A stretch of 64,000 nucleotides of DNA, taken from the NCBI GenBank assembly GCA_040766665.1, contig JAXGQD010000001.1, forward strand, positions 310,001 to 374,000, given 5' to 3'. A model generated the notes under the pieces. The model was not told the DNA's origin. It made no database searches and was given only the letters and a program-made list of their open reading frames with translations. The translations under genes were made by a program, and so were the position numbers. The DNA comes from JAXGQD01 sp040766665. Its GTDB lineage: Bacteria > Bacillota > Clostridia > Saccharofermentanales > Fastidiosipilaceae. This document shows positions 27,716 through 36,909 of this stretch, piece after piece. The number at the start of each line of letters is the position of its first letter. Position 1 is the stretch's first letter.

Positions 27716-29020
27716 ATGATTTGGGCAAAAGAAGAGTGCTTCTCGCGCAGTGAAATCGAGAAGCTGCAGTTGGAGCGATTACAAAATCAAGTCGCGGTCA
27801 ATTACGCGAAAGTCGCTCCTTACAGGGAGAAAATGGACGCCGCCGGTATTAAGCCGGAGGACATCAAAACGCTGCAGGATATCCAAAAACTTCCCTTTAC
27901 AACAAAAGCGGACTTTAGAGATACCTACCCGATGGGGCTTTTTGCTGTGGAGAAAAAAGAACTGGTGCGTATTCACGCCTCCTCGGGGACCACAGGTAAA
28001 CCTACGGTCGTGGGCTACACCAAAAAGGATATGGTGAACTGGACGGAAACCGTGGCACGTATAGCCGCTCTGGGCGGTGCGACGGCTGACGACATGGCGC
28101 AGATTTGTTTTGGTTATGGCATGTTTACCGGCGCTCTGGGCTTGCACTTCGGTTTGGAACAAATCGGTGCGACAGTCATCCCGGCATCTGTAGGTAACAC
28201 CCAAAAACAAATCATGTTCATGCAGGACCTGGGCACGACACTTTTGGTGGCCACACCTTCTTACGCCTTGCACCTAGCCGAGGAAGTGGTGGATATGGGC
28301 CTCGATCCGCATAAAGACCTGCAACTGCGCATGGGCCTCTTTGGTGGTGAAGGCATGACGGAAAGAATGCGTCGTCAGCTTAACGACATTTGGGGCGATG
28401 AAGCGCTCTTTACACAAAACTACGGCATGAGCGAACTCAATGGGCCAGGCATTTCCGGTGAGTGTGAGCAACTTTGCGGCATGCATATTCAGGAAGACCA
28501 TTTCCTGGCGGAAGTGATTGATCCGGAAAGCGGTGAGGTCTTGGGCGAAGGCGAGAAGGGTGAGCTGGTCATTACCTGTTTGACCAAAGAGTCACTGCCT
28601 TTGATTCGTTATCGTACGAAAGACTTGACGCGGCTCTTTTATGAACCCTGTGCTTGCGGGCGTACCATGGCGCGTATGGAAAATCTTTCCGGTCGCTCCG
28701 ACGACATGTTGATTATCAGAGGAGTCAACGTCTTCCCCAGCCAGATTGAAGAGGTCCTTTCCAAGGTTAGCGGCATCAGCCCCCTCTATGAGATTGAGCT
28801 GGAGCGAATCGAGCATCTTGACCATATGAGCATTAAGGTGGAACTGGAAGATAACAGCCTTCTGGAATCCTATGCCAAGTTGGAAGAACTGCGCATCAGT
28901 ATCCGGCAGAAAATCAGACATGCCCTGGGCTTGGACGCGAAAATTGAGTTACTCAATCCGCGCAGCTTACAGCGTTTTGAGGGCAAGGCTAAGCGTGTCA
29001 ATGACAAACGTAAGATGTAA
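27716..29020 (+). CDS. paaK: Phenylacetate-CoA ligase family protein (first copy)
   Basis: 434 residues of the adenylate-forming superfamily. P-loop HASSGTTGKPTVVGYT, YGMSELNGPG, adenine-binding FGGEGMTERM, YRTKDLTRLF and the C-terminal GRSDDMLIIRGVNVFPSQIEE are intact. It forms aryl-acetyl-CoA from the acid and ATP, or in reverse makes ATP from the CoA ester. Placed before iorA and iorB it probably handles phenylacetyl-CoA or indoleacetyl-CoA from aromatic 2-keto acids, with ATP yield (inference from context). TATAAT at 27672 is a likely -10 box. Confidence 0.92.
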   Translation: MIWAKEECFSRSEIEKLQLERLQNQVAVNYAKVAPYREKMDAAGIKPEDIKTLQDIQKLPFTTKADFRDTYPMGLFAVEKKELVRIHASSGTTGKPTVVGYTKKDMVNWTETVARIAALGGATADDMAQICFGYGMFTGALGLHFGLEQIGATVIPASVGNTQKQIMFMQDLGTTLLVATPSYALHLAEEVVDMGLDPHKDLQLRMGLFGGEGMTERMRRQLNDIWGDEALFTQNYGMSELNGPGISGECEQLCGMHIQEDHFLAEVIDPESGEVLGEGEKGELVITCLTKESLPLIRYRTKDLTRLFYEPCACGRTMARMENLSGRSDDMLIIRGVNVFPSQIEEVLSKVSGISPLYEIELERIEHLDHMSIKVELEDNSLLESYAKLEELRISIRQKIRHALGLDAKIELLNPRSLQRFEGKAKRVNDKRKM

Positions 29021-29101
29021 TTGAAGTGATAATGAGTGATTGTTAATGGCGGTATCAGCCATACTAGTGTCAAAAACGACGAACTAAGAAGAGGAACGTA
29101 A

Positions 29102-30859
29102 ATGAAAAGATCATTGATGTTGGGGAATGAAGCATTTGCCAGAGGGGCATATGAGGCGGGTGTGAAAGTTTCGGCGGCTTATCCGGGCACGCCCAGTACG
29201 GAAATCTCAGAAGCGCTGGTGCAATATAAGGATGAGGTCTATGCGGAGTGGTCACCCAACGAAAAAGTAGCCATGGAAGTCGCTGCGGGTGCCTCCATTG
29301 CCGGTGTACGTGCCATGGCTTCGATGAAGCATGTCGGGCTGAACGTGGCAGCCGATCCGATATTTACCATGTCCTACATTGGTGTCAACGGCGGTCTGGT
29401 GGCCATCATAGCTGACGATCCCGGCATGTATTCTTCCCAAAACGAACAGGATACGCGCATGCTGGCCAGAGCGGCTCATTTGCCGGTTTTGGAGCCGGCC
29501 GATTCACAGGAATGCAAGGATTTCGTCAAATTTGCCTATGAACTGTCCGAGCAATACGATACGCCTGTCCTCGTGCGTTCCACGACGAGACTGTCACACT
29601 CACAAAGTTATGTGACTCTAGATGAGAGAGTCGTACCCGAAGACAAAGCCTATGTCAAAAATATCGCTAAGACCGTGATGACCCCCGGCAATGCCATCCG
29701 CCGCCATCCATTGGTCGAGGCCAGAGAAATTCAGATGGCCAAAGACGGGGCAACGATGCCGATAAATCGTATTGAGTACGGTGATAAGAAACTGGGCATT
29801 ATTACTTCGGGTATTCCTTATCAATACGTCAAAGAAGTCTTTCCGGACGCGTCTGTCTTGAAGTTGGGCTTGGTCAATCCCTTGCCCAAAGAGATGATTG
29901 AGGCTTTTGCCAAAGAAGTGGAAACGCTTTATATCATTGAAGAGTTGGAGCCGGTGATTGAAGAACAGGTCAAGTCCTGGGGTATTGCCTGCCAAGGGAA
30001 AGAGTTGCTTACGGTGCAGGGCGAGTACTCCGCCAATCTGCTGCGCGAGCGCTTACTGGGTGAAAAGCTGACGCTTGCCACGCCGGCTGCCGCTCCGGGT
30101 CGTCCGCCCATTCTCTGCCCGGGCTGCCCGCATCGCGCCGTCTACTCGGTGATGAAAAAGTTGCGTTTGCATGGTGCCGGTGACATCGGGTGCTATACGC
30201 TCGGCGCCGCACCCCCTCTGGAAGTGGTGGATACGACCATCTGTATGGGCGCTTCCATCAGTTCTTTGCACGGTATGGAAAAGGCCAAAGGTAAAGAGTA
30301 CATCAAAGACTGGGTAGCGGTAATCGGTGACTCCACCTTTATGCATACCGGTGTAAATTCGCTGATGAACATGGTTTACAACGGTTCTACAGGCACCGTC
30401 TTGATTCTGGATAATTCGATTACAGCAATGACCGGACATCAGCAGAATCTTGCCACGGGAAAAAACCTGATGGGTGAGACTGCCCCCGCCATCAGTATCA
30501 AAAAAATCTGTGAAGCCATGGGTATCGAGCATGTCTATGAAATCTTTTCCTTTGATCTGGACGGACTTGCGACTTTGTTTAAAGAAGCCAAGAACCGCGA
30601 TGCTCTGACGGTCATTATTGCGCAGTCCCAGTGTGTACTACTCAAAGACAATCCACCGATTAAGCATCAGTACAAAGTCGATGCGGAGAGTTGCCGCGCC
30701 TGTGGTGTCTGCATGAAGCCCGGCTGTCCGGCGCTGACCCGCGACGAAAACGGTAAGACCCTAATCAACGACTCCATGTGTAACGGTTGCGGGCTCTGCT
30801 ACAGACTTTGTCCGTTTGACGCCATTAAAATGGTCGACAGCGTCATTGATGTGCTCTAA
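29102..30859 (+). CDS. iorA: Indolepyruvate ferredoxin oxidoreductase, alpha subunit
   Basis: 585 residues. The N-terminal pyruvate-ferredoxin-oxidoreductase-type domain (GNEAFARGAYEAGVKVSAAYPGTP, split by function from the C half), the thiamine-diphosphate domain (CPGCPHRAVYSVM, GDIGCYTLG, VIGDSTFMHTGVNSL) and a C-terminal ferredoxin domain with two [4Fe-4S] motifs (CRACGVCMKPGC, CNGCGLCYRLCP). It oxidatively decarboxylates aryl-pyruvates from aromatic amino acids to aryl-acetyl-CoA, reducing ferredoxin. The beta subunit is next, 13 bp away. Confidence 0.95.
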   Translation: MKRSLMLGNEAFARGAYEAGVKVSAAYPGTPSTEISEALVQYKDEVYAEWSPNEKVAMEVAAGASIAGVRAMASMKHVGLNVAADPIFTMSYIGVNGGLVAIIADDPGMYSSQNEQDTRMLARAAHLPVLEPADSQECKDFVKFAYELSEQYDTPVLVRSTTRLSHSQSYVTLDERVVPEDKAYVKNIAKTVMTPGNAIRRHPLVEAREIQMAKDGATMPINRIEYGDKKLGIITSGIPYQYVKEVFPDASVLKLGLVNPLPKEMIEAFAKEVETLYIIEELEPVIEEQVKSWGIACQGKELLTVQGEYSANLLRERLLGEKLTLATPAAAPGRPPILCPGCPHRAVYSVMKKLRLHGAGDIGCYTLGAAPPLEVVDTTICMGASISSLHGMEKAKGKEYIKDWVAVIGDSTFMHTGVNSLMNMVYNGSTGTVLILDNSITAMTGHQQNLATGKNLMGETAPAISIKKICEAMGIEHVYEIFSFDLDGLATLFKEAKNRDALTVIIAQSQCVLLKDNPPIKHQYKVDAESCRACGVCMKPGCPALTRDENGKTLINDSMCNGCGLCYRLCPFDAIKMVDSVIDVL

Positions 30860-30872
30860 GGGGGAAGGCAAA

Positions 30873-31448
30873 ATGAAAACAAAAAATATCATGATTGTCG
30901 GTGTGGGCGGTCAAGGCACACTCTTAACTTCCAGAATTCTGGGCGGTATCGCGGAATCGGCCGGCTACGATGTCAAGCTGTCTGAAGTGCATGGCATGGC
31001 GCAGCGCGGCGGTTCGGTCGTTACCTTTGTGCGTTATGGTGAGAAGGTCAACGAACCCATCGTTGAGCCTGGTCAAGCCGATGTGTTGATTGCATTTGAG
31101 CGCCTGGAAGCTTTGCGCTACGCCCATTTCCTAAAAAAAGACGGCGTCTTGGTCATCAACGACACCCGCATCGATCCGATGCCGGTCGTCATCGGCAAAG
31201 CAACGTATCCGGAAGATGAGGTCGATTTATTAAAGAATCAATATAAAGTGATCCGCATCGACGGCTTAGCAGAAGCTCGCAAATTGCAAAACCTGCGCGT
31301 GTTTAACACCGTCGTCATCGGCGCGACGGCCAAGCATATGGAATTCCCCAAGGAAAGCTGGTACGAGGTCATTGAGCATACCGTACCAAGCAAAACCATC
31401 TACATCAACAAACAAGCCTTTGATATAGGCTGGGAAATGGAGGACTGA
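30873..31448 (+). CDS. iorB: Indolepyruvate ferredoxin oxidoreductase, beta subunit
   Basis: 191 residues from ATG 30873, chosen because GGGGGAAGG precedes it and iorA ends at 30859; the frame is open further upstream but inside iorA. Gamma-type oxidoreductase domain: VGVGGQGTLLTSRILGGIA, KLSEVHGMAQRGGSVVTFVR, NDTRIDPMPV. It works only with IorA. Confidence 0.94.
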   Translation: MKTKNIMIVGVGGQGTLLTSRILGGIAESAGYDVKLSEVHGMAQRGGSVVTFVRYGEKVNEPIVEPGQADVLIAFERLEALRYAHFLKKDGVLVINDTRIDPMPVVIGKATYPEDEVDLLKNQYKVIRIDGLAEARKLQNLRVFNTVVIGATAKHMEFPKESWYEVIEHTVPSKTIYINKQAFDIGWEMED

Positions 31449-31451
31449 AGC

Positions 31452-31856
31452 ATGTTGCAGCAGATTTCTGTTTTCGTTACCAATCAAATCGGTGCCGTAC
31501 TGAAGGTGACCCAGGCGCTAAAAGACGGTCAATTTAACATCCGGGCTTTTTCCGTCTACGATACCCCGGAATTCAGTATCCTGCGCCTCATCTTTGATGA
31601 TGCCGAAGAAGTAACGGCTTACTTGGCAGAGCAAGGTTTCTTTGTCAAAGCGAGCTCCGTGGTGGGTGTGGTGCTTGAGGATAAACCCGGTTATCTGAAC
31701 GGGATTCTGGAAGCCACAAAAGAAGCCGAAATTCAAGTCAATTATATGTACTCCCTGGTGCTGCGCGCCAACGCGAAACCCGTCATGATTATGCATACCG
31801 ATCAGGACGCACGTCTGGAAGAGGTTTTGCGCGCGGCAGGCTGTGAGCTAGTTTGA
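31452..31856 (+). CDS. Tandem ACT-domain protein
   Basis: 134 residues made of two ACT-like beta-alpha-beta units: ISVFVTNQIGAVLKVTQALK at the start and VLEDKPGYLNGILEATKEA from about residue 76. ACT domains bind amino acids, so it may sense the aromatic amino acid whose breakdown this operon carries out, either on PaaK or on regulation. It lies between iorB (3 bp) and the second ligase (13 bp). No catalytic motif. Confidence 0.85.
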   Translation: MLQQISVFVTNQIGAVLKVTQALKDGQFNIRAFSVYDTPEFSILRLIFDDAEEVTAYLAEQGFFVKASSVVGVVLEDKPGYLNGILEATKEAEIQVNYMYSLVLRANAKPVMIMHTDQDARLEEVLRAAGCELV

Positions 31857-31869
31857 GAAGGAAAAGAGC

Positions 31870-33168
31870 ATGATCTGGAATGAGACCAAAGAATGCATGA
31901 GCCGTGATGAGCTGACCGCTTTGCAGTCCGCCCGCCTGAAAAAAACGGTCAATCGTGTTTATCACAATGTGCCCTCTTATCGCAAAAAAATGCAGGCCAT
32001 CGGGCTTGAACCCGGTGATATCGAAGGCATAGAAGACCTCGAGAAATTGCCTTTCACGACGAAAGACGATTTGCGTGACAACTACCCCTTCGGCCTTTTT
32101 GCCGTACCGGAGTCAGAGGTGGTCCGTGTACACGCCTCATCCGGCACGACCGGAAAGGCTACGGTCGTCGGCTACACCCGCCGTGATATCGAAATATGGA
32201 GTGAGTGTGTGACGCGCTGTCTGGCGATGGCAGGGGTTGGCAAAAATGACCGCATCATGGTGGCTTATGGCTATGGACTGTTCACCGGTGGCTTGGGTTT
32301 ACACTATGGGGCGGAAAATCTCGGTGCCATGGTTGTACCGGTTTCAACGACTTCGACAGCCAAGCAGCTGCAGCTGATGGAGGATTTTGCTGCGACGGCG
32401 ATTGCCTGCACCCCTTCCTATTTGGTGCATCTGATGGAAGTACTTAAAGCCGAGCAGAAGCTGGACAAAATCAAACTTCGTACCGCACTCTGCGGAGCAG
32501 AGCCCTGGACTGAAGCGATGCGCGAACGCCTTGAAAAAGGTCTGAACATTCAAGCACATGACATCTACGGTTTAAGTGAGATTTTAGGTCCCGGTGTCGC
32601 CACGGATTGTCAGTATCATGTGGGCAGCCATTTTATGGAAGACCATTTTTATCCAGAAATTATTGACAGCGAGTCTTTAGAACGATTATCCGACGGCAGT
32701 ACCGGCGAGCTGGTTATCACGACGCTGACTAAAGAAGCTCTCCCGATGATTCGTTATCGTACCAAAGACCTGACGACGCTGACTCACGAAACCTGTGACT
32801 GTGGGCGCACCACGGCCCGCATTTCCAGATTCAAAGGCAGATCGGACGATATGCTGATTATTCGCGGCGTCAATGTCTTTCCTTCGCAGGTCGAAGCAGC
32901 CCTGCTGGAGATGGGTGGGACCGCGCCGCATTACCTTATTGTGGTCGATCGTGTGGATGATTTGGACAGCTTTGAGGTCTGGGTGGAACTCGAAGAGAGC
33001 ATGCTGTCTGATGAAGTGAAAGTTATCGAGAACCTGAATAAAAAGATTACCCACACCCTAAGACAGGCGTTGGGACTTACCCCTGTGGTAAAATTAGTGC
33101 AAGCCAATACCATCGAGCGCAGTTCCGGCAAAGCGAAACATGTCATTGATAAGAGGCAGCTATATTAA
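31870..33168 (+). CDS. paaK: Phenylacetate-CoA ligase family protein (second copy)
   Basis: 432 residues, the same family as 27716 and clearly homologous along its length (HASSGTTGKATVVGYTRRD, YGLSEILGPG, GRSDDMLIIRGVNVFPSQVEA). Differences across the middle domain suggest a different aryl-acid preference, for example phenylacetate versus indole- or hydroxyphenyl-acetate. All adenylation motifs are intact. The pairing with a second ACT gene suggests duplication of a ligase-ACT unit. Confidence 0.92.
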   Translation: MIWNETKECMSRDELTALQSARLKKTVNRVYHNVPSYRKKMQAIGLEPGDIEGIEDLEKLPFTTKDDLRDNYPFGLFAVPESEVVRVHASSGTTGKATVVGYTRRDIEIWSECVTRCLAMAGVGKNDRIMVAYGYGLFTGGLGLHYGAENLGAMVVPVSTTSTAKQLQLMEDFAATAIACTPSYLVHLMEVLKAEQKLDKIKLRTALCGAEPWTEAMRERLEKGLNIQAHDIYGLSEILGPGVATDCQYHVGSHFMEDHFYPEIIDSESLERLSDGSTGELVITTLTKEALPMIRYRTKDLTTLTHETCDCGRTTARISRFKGRSDDMLIIRGVNVFPSQVEAALLEMGGTAPHYLIVVDRVDDLDSFEVWVELEESMLSDEVKVIENLNKKITHTLRQALGLTPVVKLVQANTIERSSGKAKHVIDKRQLY

Positions 33169-33210
33169 CTTTAACGCGGCAGGAAAAGAACGCGTGGAAG
33201 GGGCGAGATT

Positions 33211-33609
33211 ATGACGAAACAGCTTACCGCATTTTTAGAAAATCAAGCCGGACGTTTGCAGGAAGTCGCTGCCATATTAGCAGCGGCCGAAATTAATATC
33301 CTTTCATTTAACTTGGCGGATACGACCAGTTTTGGCGTCCTGCGTATGGTCGTCTCCGATCCGGAACAAGGCAAGACGGTATTGCGTGAAGCGGGCATCG
33401 CAGCCCAGGTCAGTGATGTCATCAGTGTGGAAATTCCGTCCAAACCAGGCAGCATGTCTAAGCTTTTAGGCACTTTGCCTGCAGATATTTCAGTTGAGTA
33501 CTTGTACCCTTATGACACGACCGGTGATAAGTCCGGTGTTATTTTGAAGCTGAGCGACATGCAGGCCGGTCTGAACAGTCTGCTCGGAGCCGGTTATAAG
33601 ATTTTGTAG
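33211..33609 (+). CDS. Tandem ACT-domain protein
   Basis: 132 residues with two ACT units (LTAFLENQAGRLQEVAAIL; SVEIPSKPGSMSKLLGTL). A paralogue of the protein at 31452 and the last gene of the aryl-keto-acid operon. The start follows GGGGCGAG, a weak ribosome site. Probably an amino-acid-binding regulator of the adjacent ligase; the function is inferred from the domain alone. Confidence 0.84.
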   Translation: MTKQLTAFLENQAGRLQEVAAILAAAEINILSFNLADTTSFGVLRMVVSDPEQGKTVLREAGIAAQVSDVISVEIPSKPGSMSKLLGTLPADISVEYLYPYDTTGDKSGVILKLSDMQAGLNSLLGAGYKIL

Positions 33610-33693
33610 TTTTTTTAGGCTGGCTTTAGTTAGCGCGGTCTCGCGAGCTGCGTGAACTTTTGCATTCTTTGTTTACACAGCTTCTTTTGTGAT

Positions 33694-34050
33694 TTGGCAA
33701 AAATTGCACCAATCCAATTTGGATAGCAATTTTGGAGTTATTAGTCCGTCGTTTTCGGAATTTCGCGGCACCTTCTAAAAAATCGGCAAAGGGGCAAAAA
33801 ACCGACAAAAATTTCGTTAATCCAAGAATGCTAAGGCTTTGAGCCGAGAATACATGTGATTTGCCCGGTTTAGGGACATAATTTTCGATAATCCAAGTTA
33901 GCCACCAGCAACTGCTTGGATTAACGAAAAAACTTACGGTAAAATTCGCGAATCACTTGAATTATTCTGAAAAATTCAACTTTGCTTGGTTTGTCGAAAA
34001 TTTTGCAAAATTCAATATGTGGAGTCGCAGCAGACCAAGCCGTGCGACGT
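33694..34050 (+). repeat. Intergenic cluster of AATCCAAG-type repeats plus a 30-bp hairpin repeat
   Basis: The 497-bp gap 33610-34106 contains no gene that I can support. It holds several copies of a motif of the type (G)GCAAAAATTTCGTTAATCCAAG: direct at 33694-33717, 33804-33826 and 33881-33897; inverted at 33914-33932 and 33984-34010. The 30-bp hairpin repeat (GTCGCAGC...CCAAGCC.TGCGAC) is at 34021-34050. The same motifs recur at 42851-43055, 44518-44540 and 61158-61186. Confidence 0.6.
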
Positions 34051-34106
34051 ATTTTGAGCGCTGTTGCAAACACCGAAGAACAGTACCCAAGCCCAGTAAC
34101 CCAGGC

Positions 34107-35002
34107 TTACACAAACTCGCACAACTCGCGAATCACTTCGCCGGCGATGATTAGACCGGCTACAGAGGGTACAAATGCGACGGAGCCGGGGCTTTGCTTT
34201 TTATAACCCGTCGTTTTGATTTCGCTACCTGAGCAAGCTTCGCGCGCTTCGGCAGATCCGGTCGCGGGTATCACCGAATTAAGCGCATCCGCAGATCGCT
34301 CACCTGAATGCAGCACACCTGAATCCAGCTCACCTGAATGCAGCTCAGCCGAATTCTGCTCAGCCGAATCCTGCTCACTTGAAGCGTACAATTCATCAGA
34401 ATCTTTAGGCTTTAATGCCGAAGGTTCCTCCTGCGAGTACACCACTTTCAGTGAGCCAATACCGCGCTTGCGCAATTCTTTGCGCATGACTCTGGCCAAG
34501 GGGTCCATCTTCGTTCTGAAAATATCGGTGATTTGAAATCGAGTCGGGTCCAGTTTATTGCCGGCCCCCATCGCCGAAATCAGCGGGGTTTTTGCCTCTG
34601 TACAGGCGCTGATCAATAATAGTTTAGCCGTCACCGTATCGATGGCATCGACCACATAATCGTAATTTTTGAAATCAAAGTCGGCTAGACTCTCTTGGCT
34701 GAAAAAGACGGCTCTTTCGGTGAGCTGACATTGGGGGTTGATGTCGCGGACACGTTCGGCTGCAACGGCTGACTTTTGCCTGCCTAAGGTGGAGTGTAGG
34801 GCAAAAAGCTGCCGATTGATATTGCTGGCCACGATAAAATCGTGGTCAACCAGGGTGAGTGCCCCAATGCCGCTACGTGCTAGGGCTTCAACGACGTAGG
34901 AGCCGACCCGCCGAGACCGAAGACTGCAACGTGGACTGAAGCCAGTCTATTTAAGGCCGTATCGCCCAGTAACATGGCTGTGCGGATAAAAATATCCTCC
35001 AT
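34107..35002 (-). CDS. tcdA: tRNA threonylcarbamoyladenosine dehydratase (ThiF/E1 family), frameshifted as sequenced
   Basis: Start at 35002 (minus strand) behind AAAGGAGC. The N-terminus reads MEDIFIRTAMLLGDTAL, then the nucleotide loop VFGLGG. The frame breaks at the CCC at 34907-34909; a fourth C (G on the coding strand) restores VFGLGGVGSYVVEALARSG and about 298 residues. Following motifs LVDHDFIVASNINRQ, DYVVDAIDTVTAK and SAMGAGNKLDPTRF are typical of TcdA, which cyclises t6A37 in ANN-reading tRNAs. An unusual Ser/Glu-rich insert encoded by a 15-bp tandem repeat separates the catalytic part from the C-terminal segment (SVAFVPSVAGLIIAGEV). Confidence 0.85.
34296..34385 (+). repeat. 15-bp minisatellite (six units) inside tcdA
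   Basis: Six head-to-tail 15-bp units, consensus CAGCTCACCTGAATG on the plus strand with drift to CAGCTCAGCCGAATT and CTGCTCACTTGAAGC. Being a multiple of three it stays in frame and encodes repeated pentapeptides of the type HSGEL/NSAEQ in TcdA. Confidence 0.9.
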
Positions 35003-35091
35003 AAAAATGCTCCTTTTGCACCGATATGAATCATTCTAACAAAGGCAAGCTGATTTTATTCCTAAAATGTGCGAAAATAGTAAAGATAAAC

Positions 35092-35105
35092 CTACTAATT
35101 AGTAG
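35092..35105 (+). promoter_or_regulatory. Perfect palindrome upstream of the peptide transporter
   Basis: CTACTAATTAGTAG, a perfect 14-bp palindrome 110 bp before the binding-protein start and 90 bp before tcdA's start on the other strand. A candidate operator in a divergent promoter region; no regulator is identifiable. Confidence 0.35.
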
Positions 35106-35214
35106 AATTATTGTGTCTAAGCATGGACAAATTTTACAGAAGCACATAAACTTTTAACGATTATGACTTCATCAATGAGCGAACAATAATGGAGGTTCGC
35201 AGCAGGAGAGAGAA

Positions 35215-36909
35215 ATGAAAAAAATAATGAAACGCTTGGTTTTGCCTCTTATCGCAGCAATGGCGCTGGTGCTAACGTCTTGCGGAAATGCGGCTACCAC
35301 CGCAGCAACAACAACCGCTGCCGGTGCAGGTACCGCTGCGGGTACGGAGGCTGTAGAGACTGCAGCCGACGGCACAGTCGCCGAACAGCCCGTCGCCGAC
35401 GGAGCTGCCATCGTCAATATCGGTGTGACAAACGAAGTGACCACACTCAATCCTTTGTTGGTCGACGGAACCGAAACAGGAAAGTATGCCACCGGTCTCA
35501 ACTTTTTACCCTTGGTTGATTTGGATAAAGACAATAAGTTCACCCCCTTGTTGGCCGAATCGATTACAAGTGAAGACAATCTGACCTTTACCGTCAAATT
35601 ATTCGCTGATGCCAAATGGTCCGACGGGACCCCCATCACGGCAGATGATTTGATTTTTACGAGCCTGAAAATCACCTCCGATGCTATCGCCAATCCTTCC
35701 ATGTCAACTTGGGCGGTCATTGAAGGCATGGATGATTCAGGCGTGCACCCGGATGCCGACACTTCCGTCTCCGGTATTGTCAAAGTGGACGATCAGACGG
35801 TTAACTTCATCGCCAAACAGGAAATGCCCCTGAACACGTTTCAGAATACTTTTGCCCGTTATCTAATGACGATTCCAAAGCATATTTTGGAGGGCAAAAG
35901 CACCGAAGAACTGAAAATCACTGACTGGTTCAATAATCCGGAAGTCGTGAGCGGCCCGTATCGCTCCACTAGCTTTGACGGCACACACTATGTCAGCTAC
36001 GAAGCAAATGATAATTACTTTAAAGGTGCGCCTCAGATCAAGAATCTGAACTACCGCGTCGTACAAGGCAGCCAACTCTTAATCGGCTTGCAAACCGGAG
36101 AGATTGACTTTGTCCATCCGACGATGGCTTCCTTCCCTCAAGAAGACATGTTTGCCCTGGAGAGCTTGGAAAATATCGACGTGGTCTATGACAAACCGCT
36201 GACCAACCAGCTCGTCTTTGTGAACACCCAGACCATCCCTGACGTCAATATGCGTAAAGCCCTAGTCCAAGCCATGGACCGCCAAGGCCTCATTGACAGC
36301 TTCCTCGAAGGCCACGGCGAAGTTGCGGAAGGTTTCCTGACTTCTTACAGTCCCTATTACGATGACACCTTGGTTCCGACACCCTACGATCCGGCAGCAG
36401 CAGAGGCGTCCCTCGCCAATGTCAGCCCGGATGCCTTAGCCAAAACCTATACCTTTAAGGTGAACTCCGGCGATCCCACCTTCGTCAATGCCGTCAACCT
36501 GGTGGCTCAGCAATTCGAAGCGGTAGGCATTCAAGTCAAGGTGCAAACCGAAGACCTCAACACCCTTCTGACTTCAGCAGGACAGCATGACTTCGACCTA
36601 TTGGCCGTACAGTATACTTTGGCCCCGGTCGATCCCTATCCGGACGTCAACTGGCTGATGACAGGCGACAACTGGGTCGGTTATCAGAGCGATGCCATGG
36701 ACGAACTGGTGGCTAAAACTCAAAGCGTCAAGTCTGATGAAGAAACCAAGCAGATTTATGCGGAGATCAATAGACTCGTTCAACAGGACGTACCAGTTAT
36801 CAATGCCTACGTCATTGCCGCACCGGGTGCCGTCAGCAAACGCCTGGCCAATGCTGAGCCGCATATTTATGGTTCCTTTAACGAAATTGAAAAGTGGTCT
36901 CTAAATTAA
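35215..36909 (+). CDS. Oligopeptide/dipeptide ABC transporter substrate-binding lipoprotein
   Basis: 564 residues. Signal peptide and lipobox VLTSCG at about residue 20, an Ala/Thr-rich tether (about 23-65), then a family-5 solute-binding domain (ITNEVTTLNPLL-like start, FADAKWSDGTPITADDLIFT, VNTQTIPDVNMRKALVQAMD). It captures peptides, or possibly another family-5 ligand such as nickel or sugars. The stop overlaps the ATPase start (TAATG). First gene of a five-gene importer operon. Confidence 0.9.
   Translation: MKKIMKRLVLPLIAAMALVLTSCGNAATTAATTTAAGAGTAAGTEAVETAADGTVAEQPVADGAAIVNIGVTNEVTTLNPLLVDGTETGKYATGLNFLPLVDLDKDNKFTPLLAESITSEDNLTFTVKLFADAKWSDGTPITADDLIFTSLKITSDAIANPSMSTWAVIEGMDDSGVHPDADTSVSGIVKVDDQTVNFIAKQEMPLNTFQNTFARYLMTIPKHILEGKSTEELKITDWFNNPEVVSGPYRSTSFDGTHYVSYEANDNYFKGAPQIKNLNYRVVQGSQLLIGLQTGEIDFVHPTMASFPQEDMFALESLENIDVVYDKPLTNQLVFVNTQTIPDVNMRKALVQAMDRQGLIDSFLEGHGEVAEGFLTSYSPYYDDTLVPTPYDPAAAEASLANVSPDALAKTYTFKVNSGDPTFVNAVNLVAQQFEAVGIQVKVQTEDLNTLLTSAGQHDFDLLAVQYTLAPVDPYPDVNWLMTGDNWVGYQSDAMDELVAKTQSVKSDEETKQIYAEINRLVQQDVPVINAYVIAAPGAVSKRLANAEPHIYGSFNEIEKWSLN

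Noticed and set aside
34216..34536. Plus-strand frame rich in SSPECSS-type repeats
   Set aside because: It is the antisense of the TcdA minisatellite; the minus-strand gene has clear family motifs.
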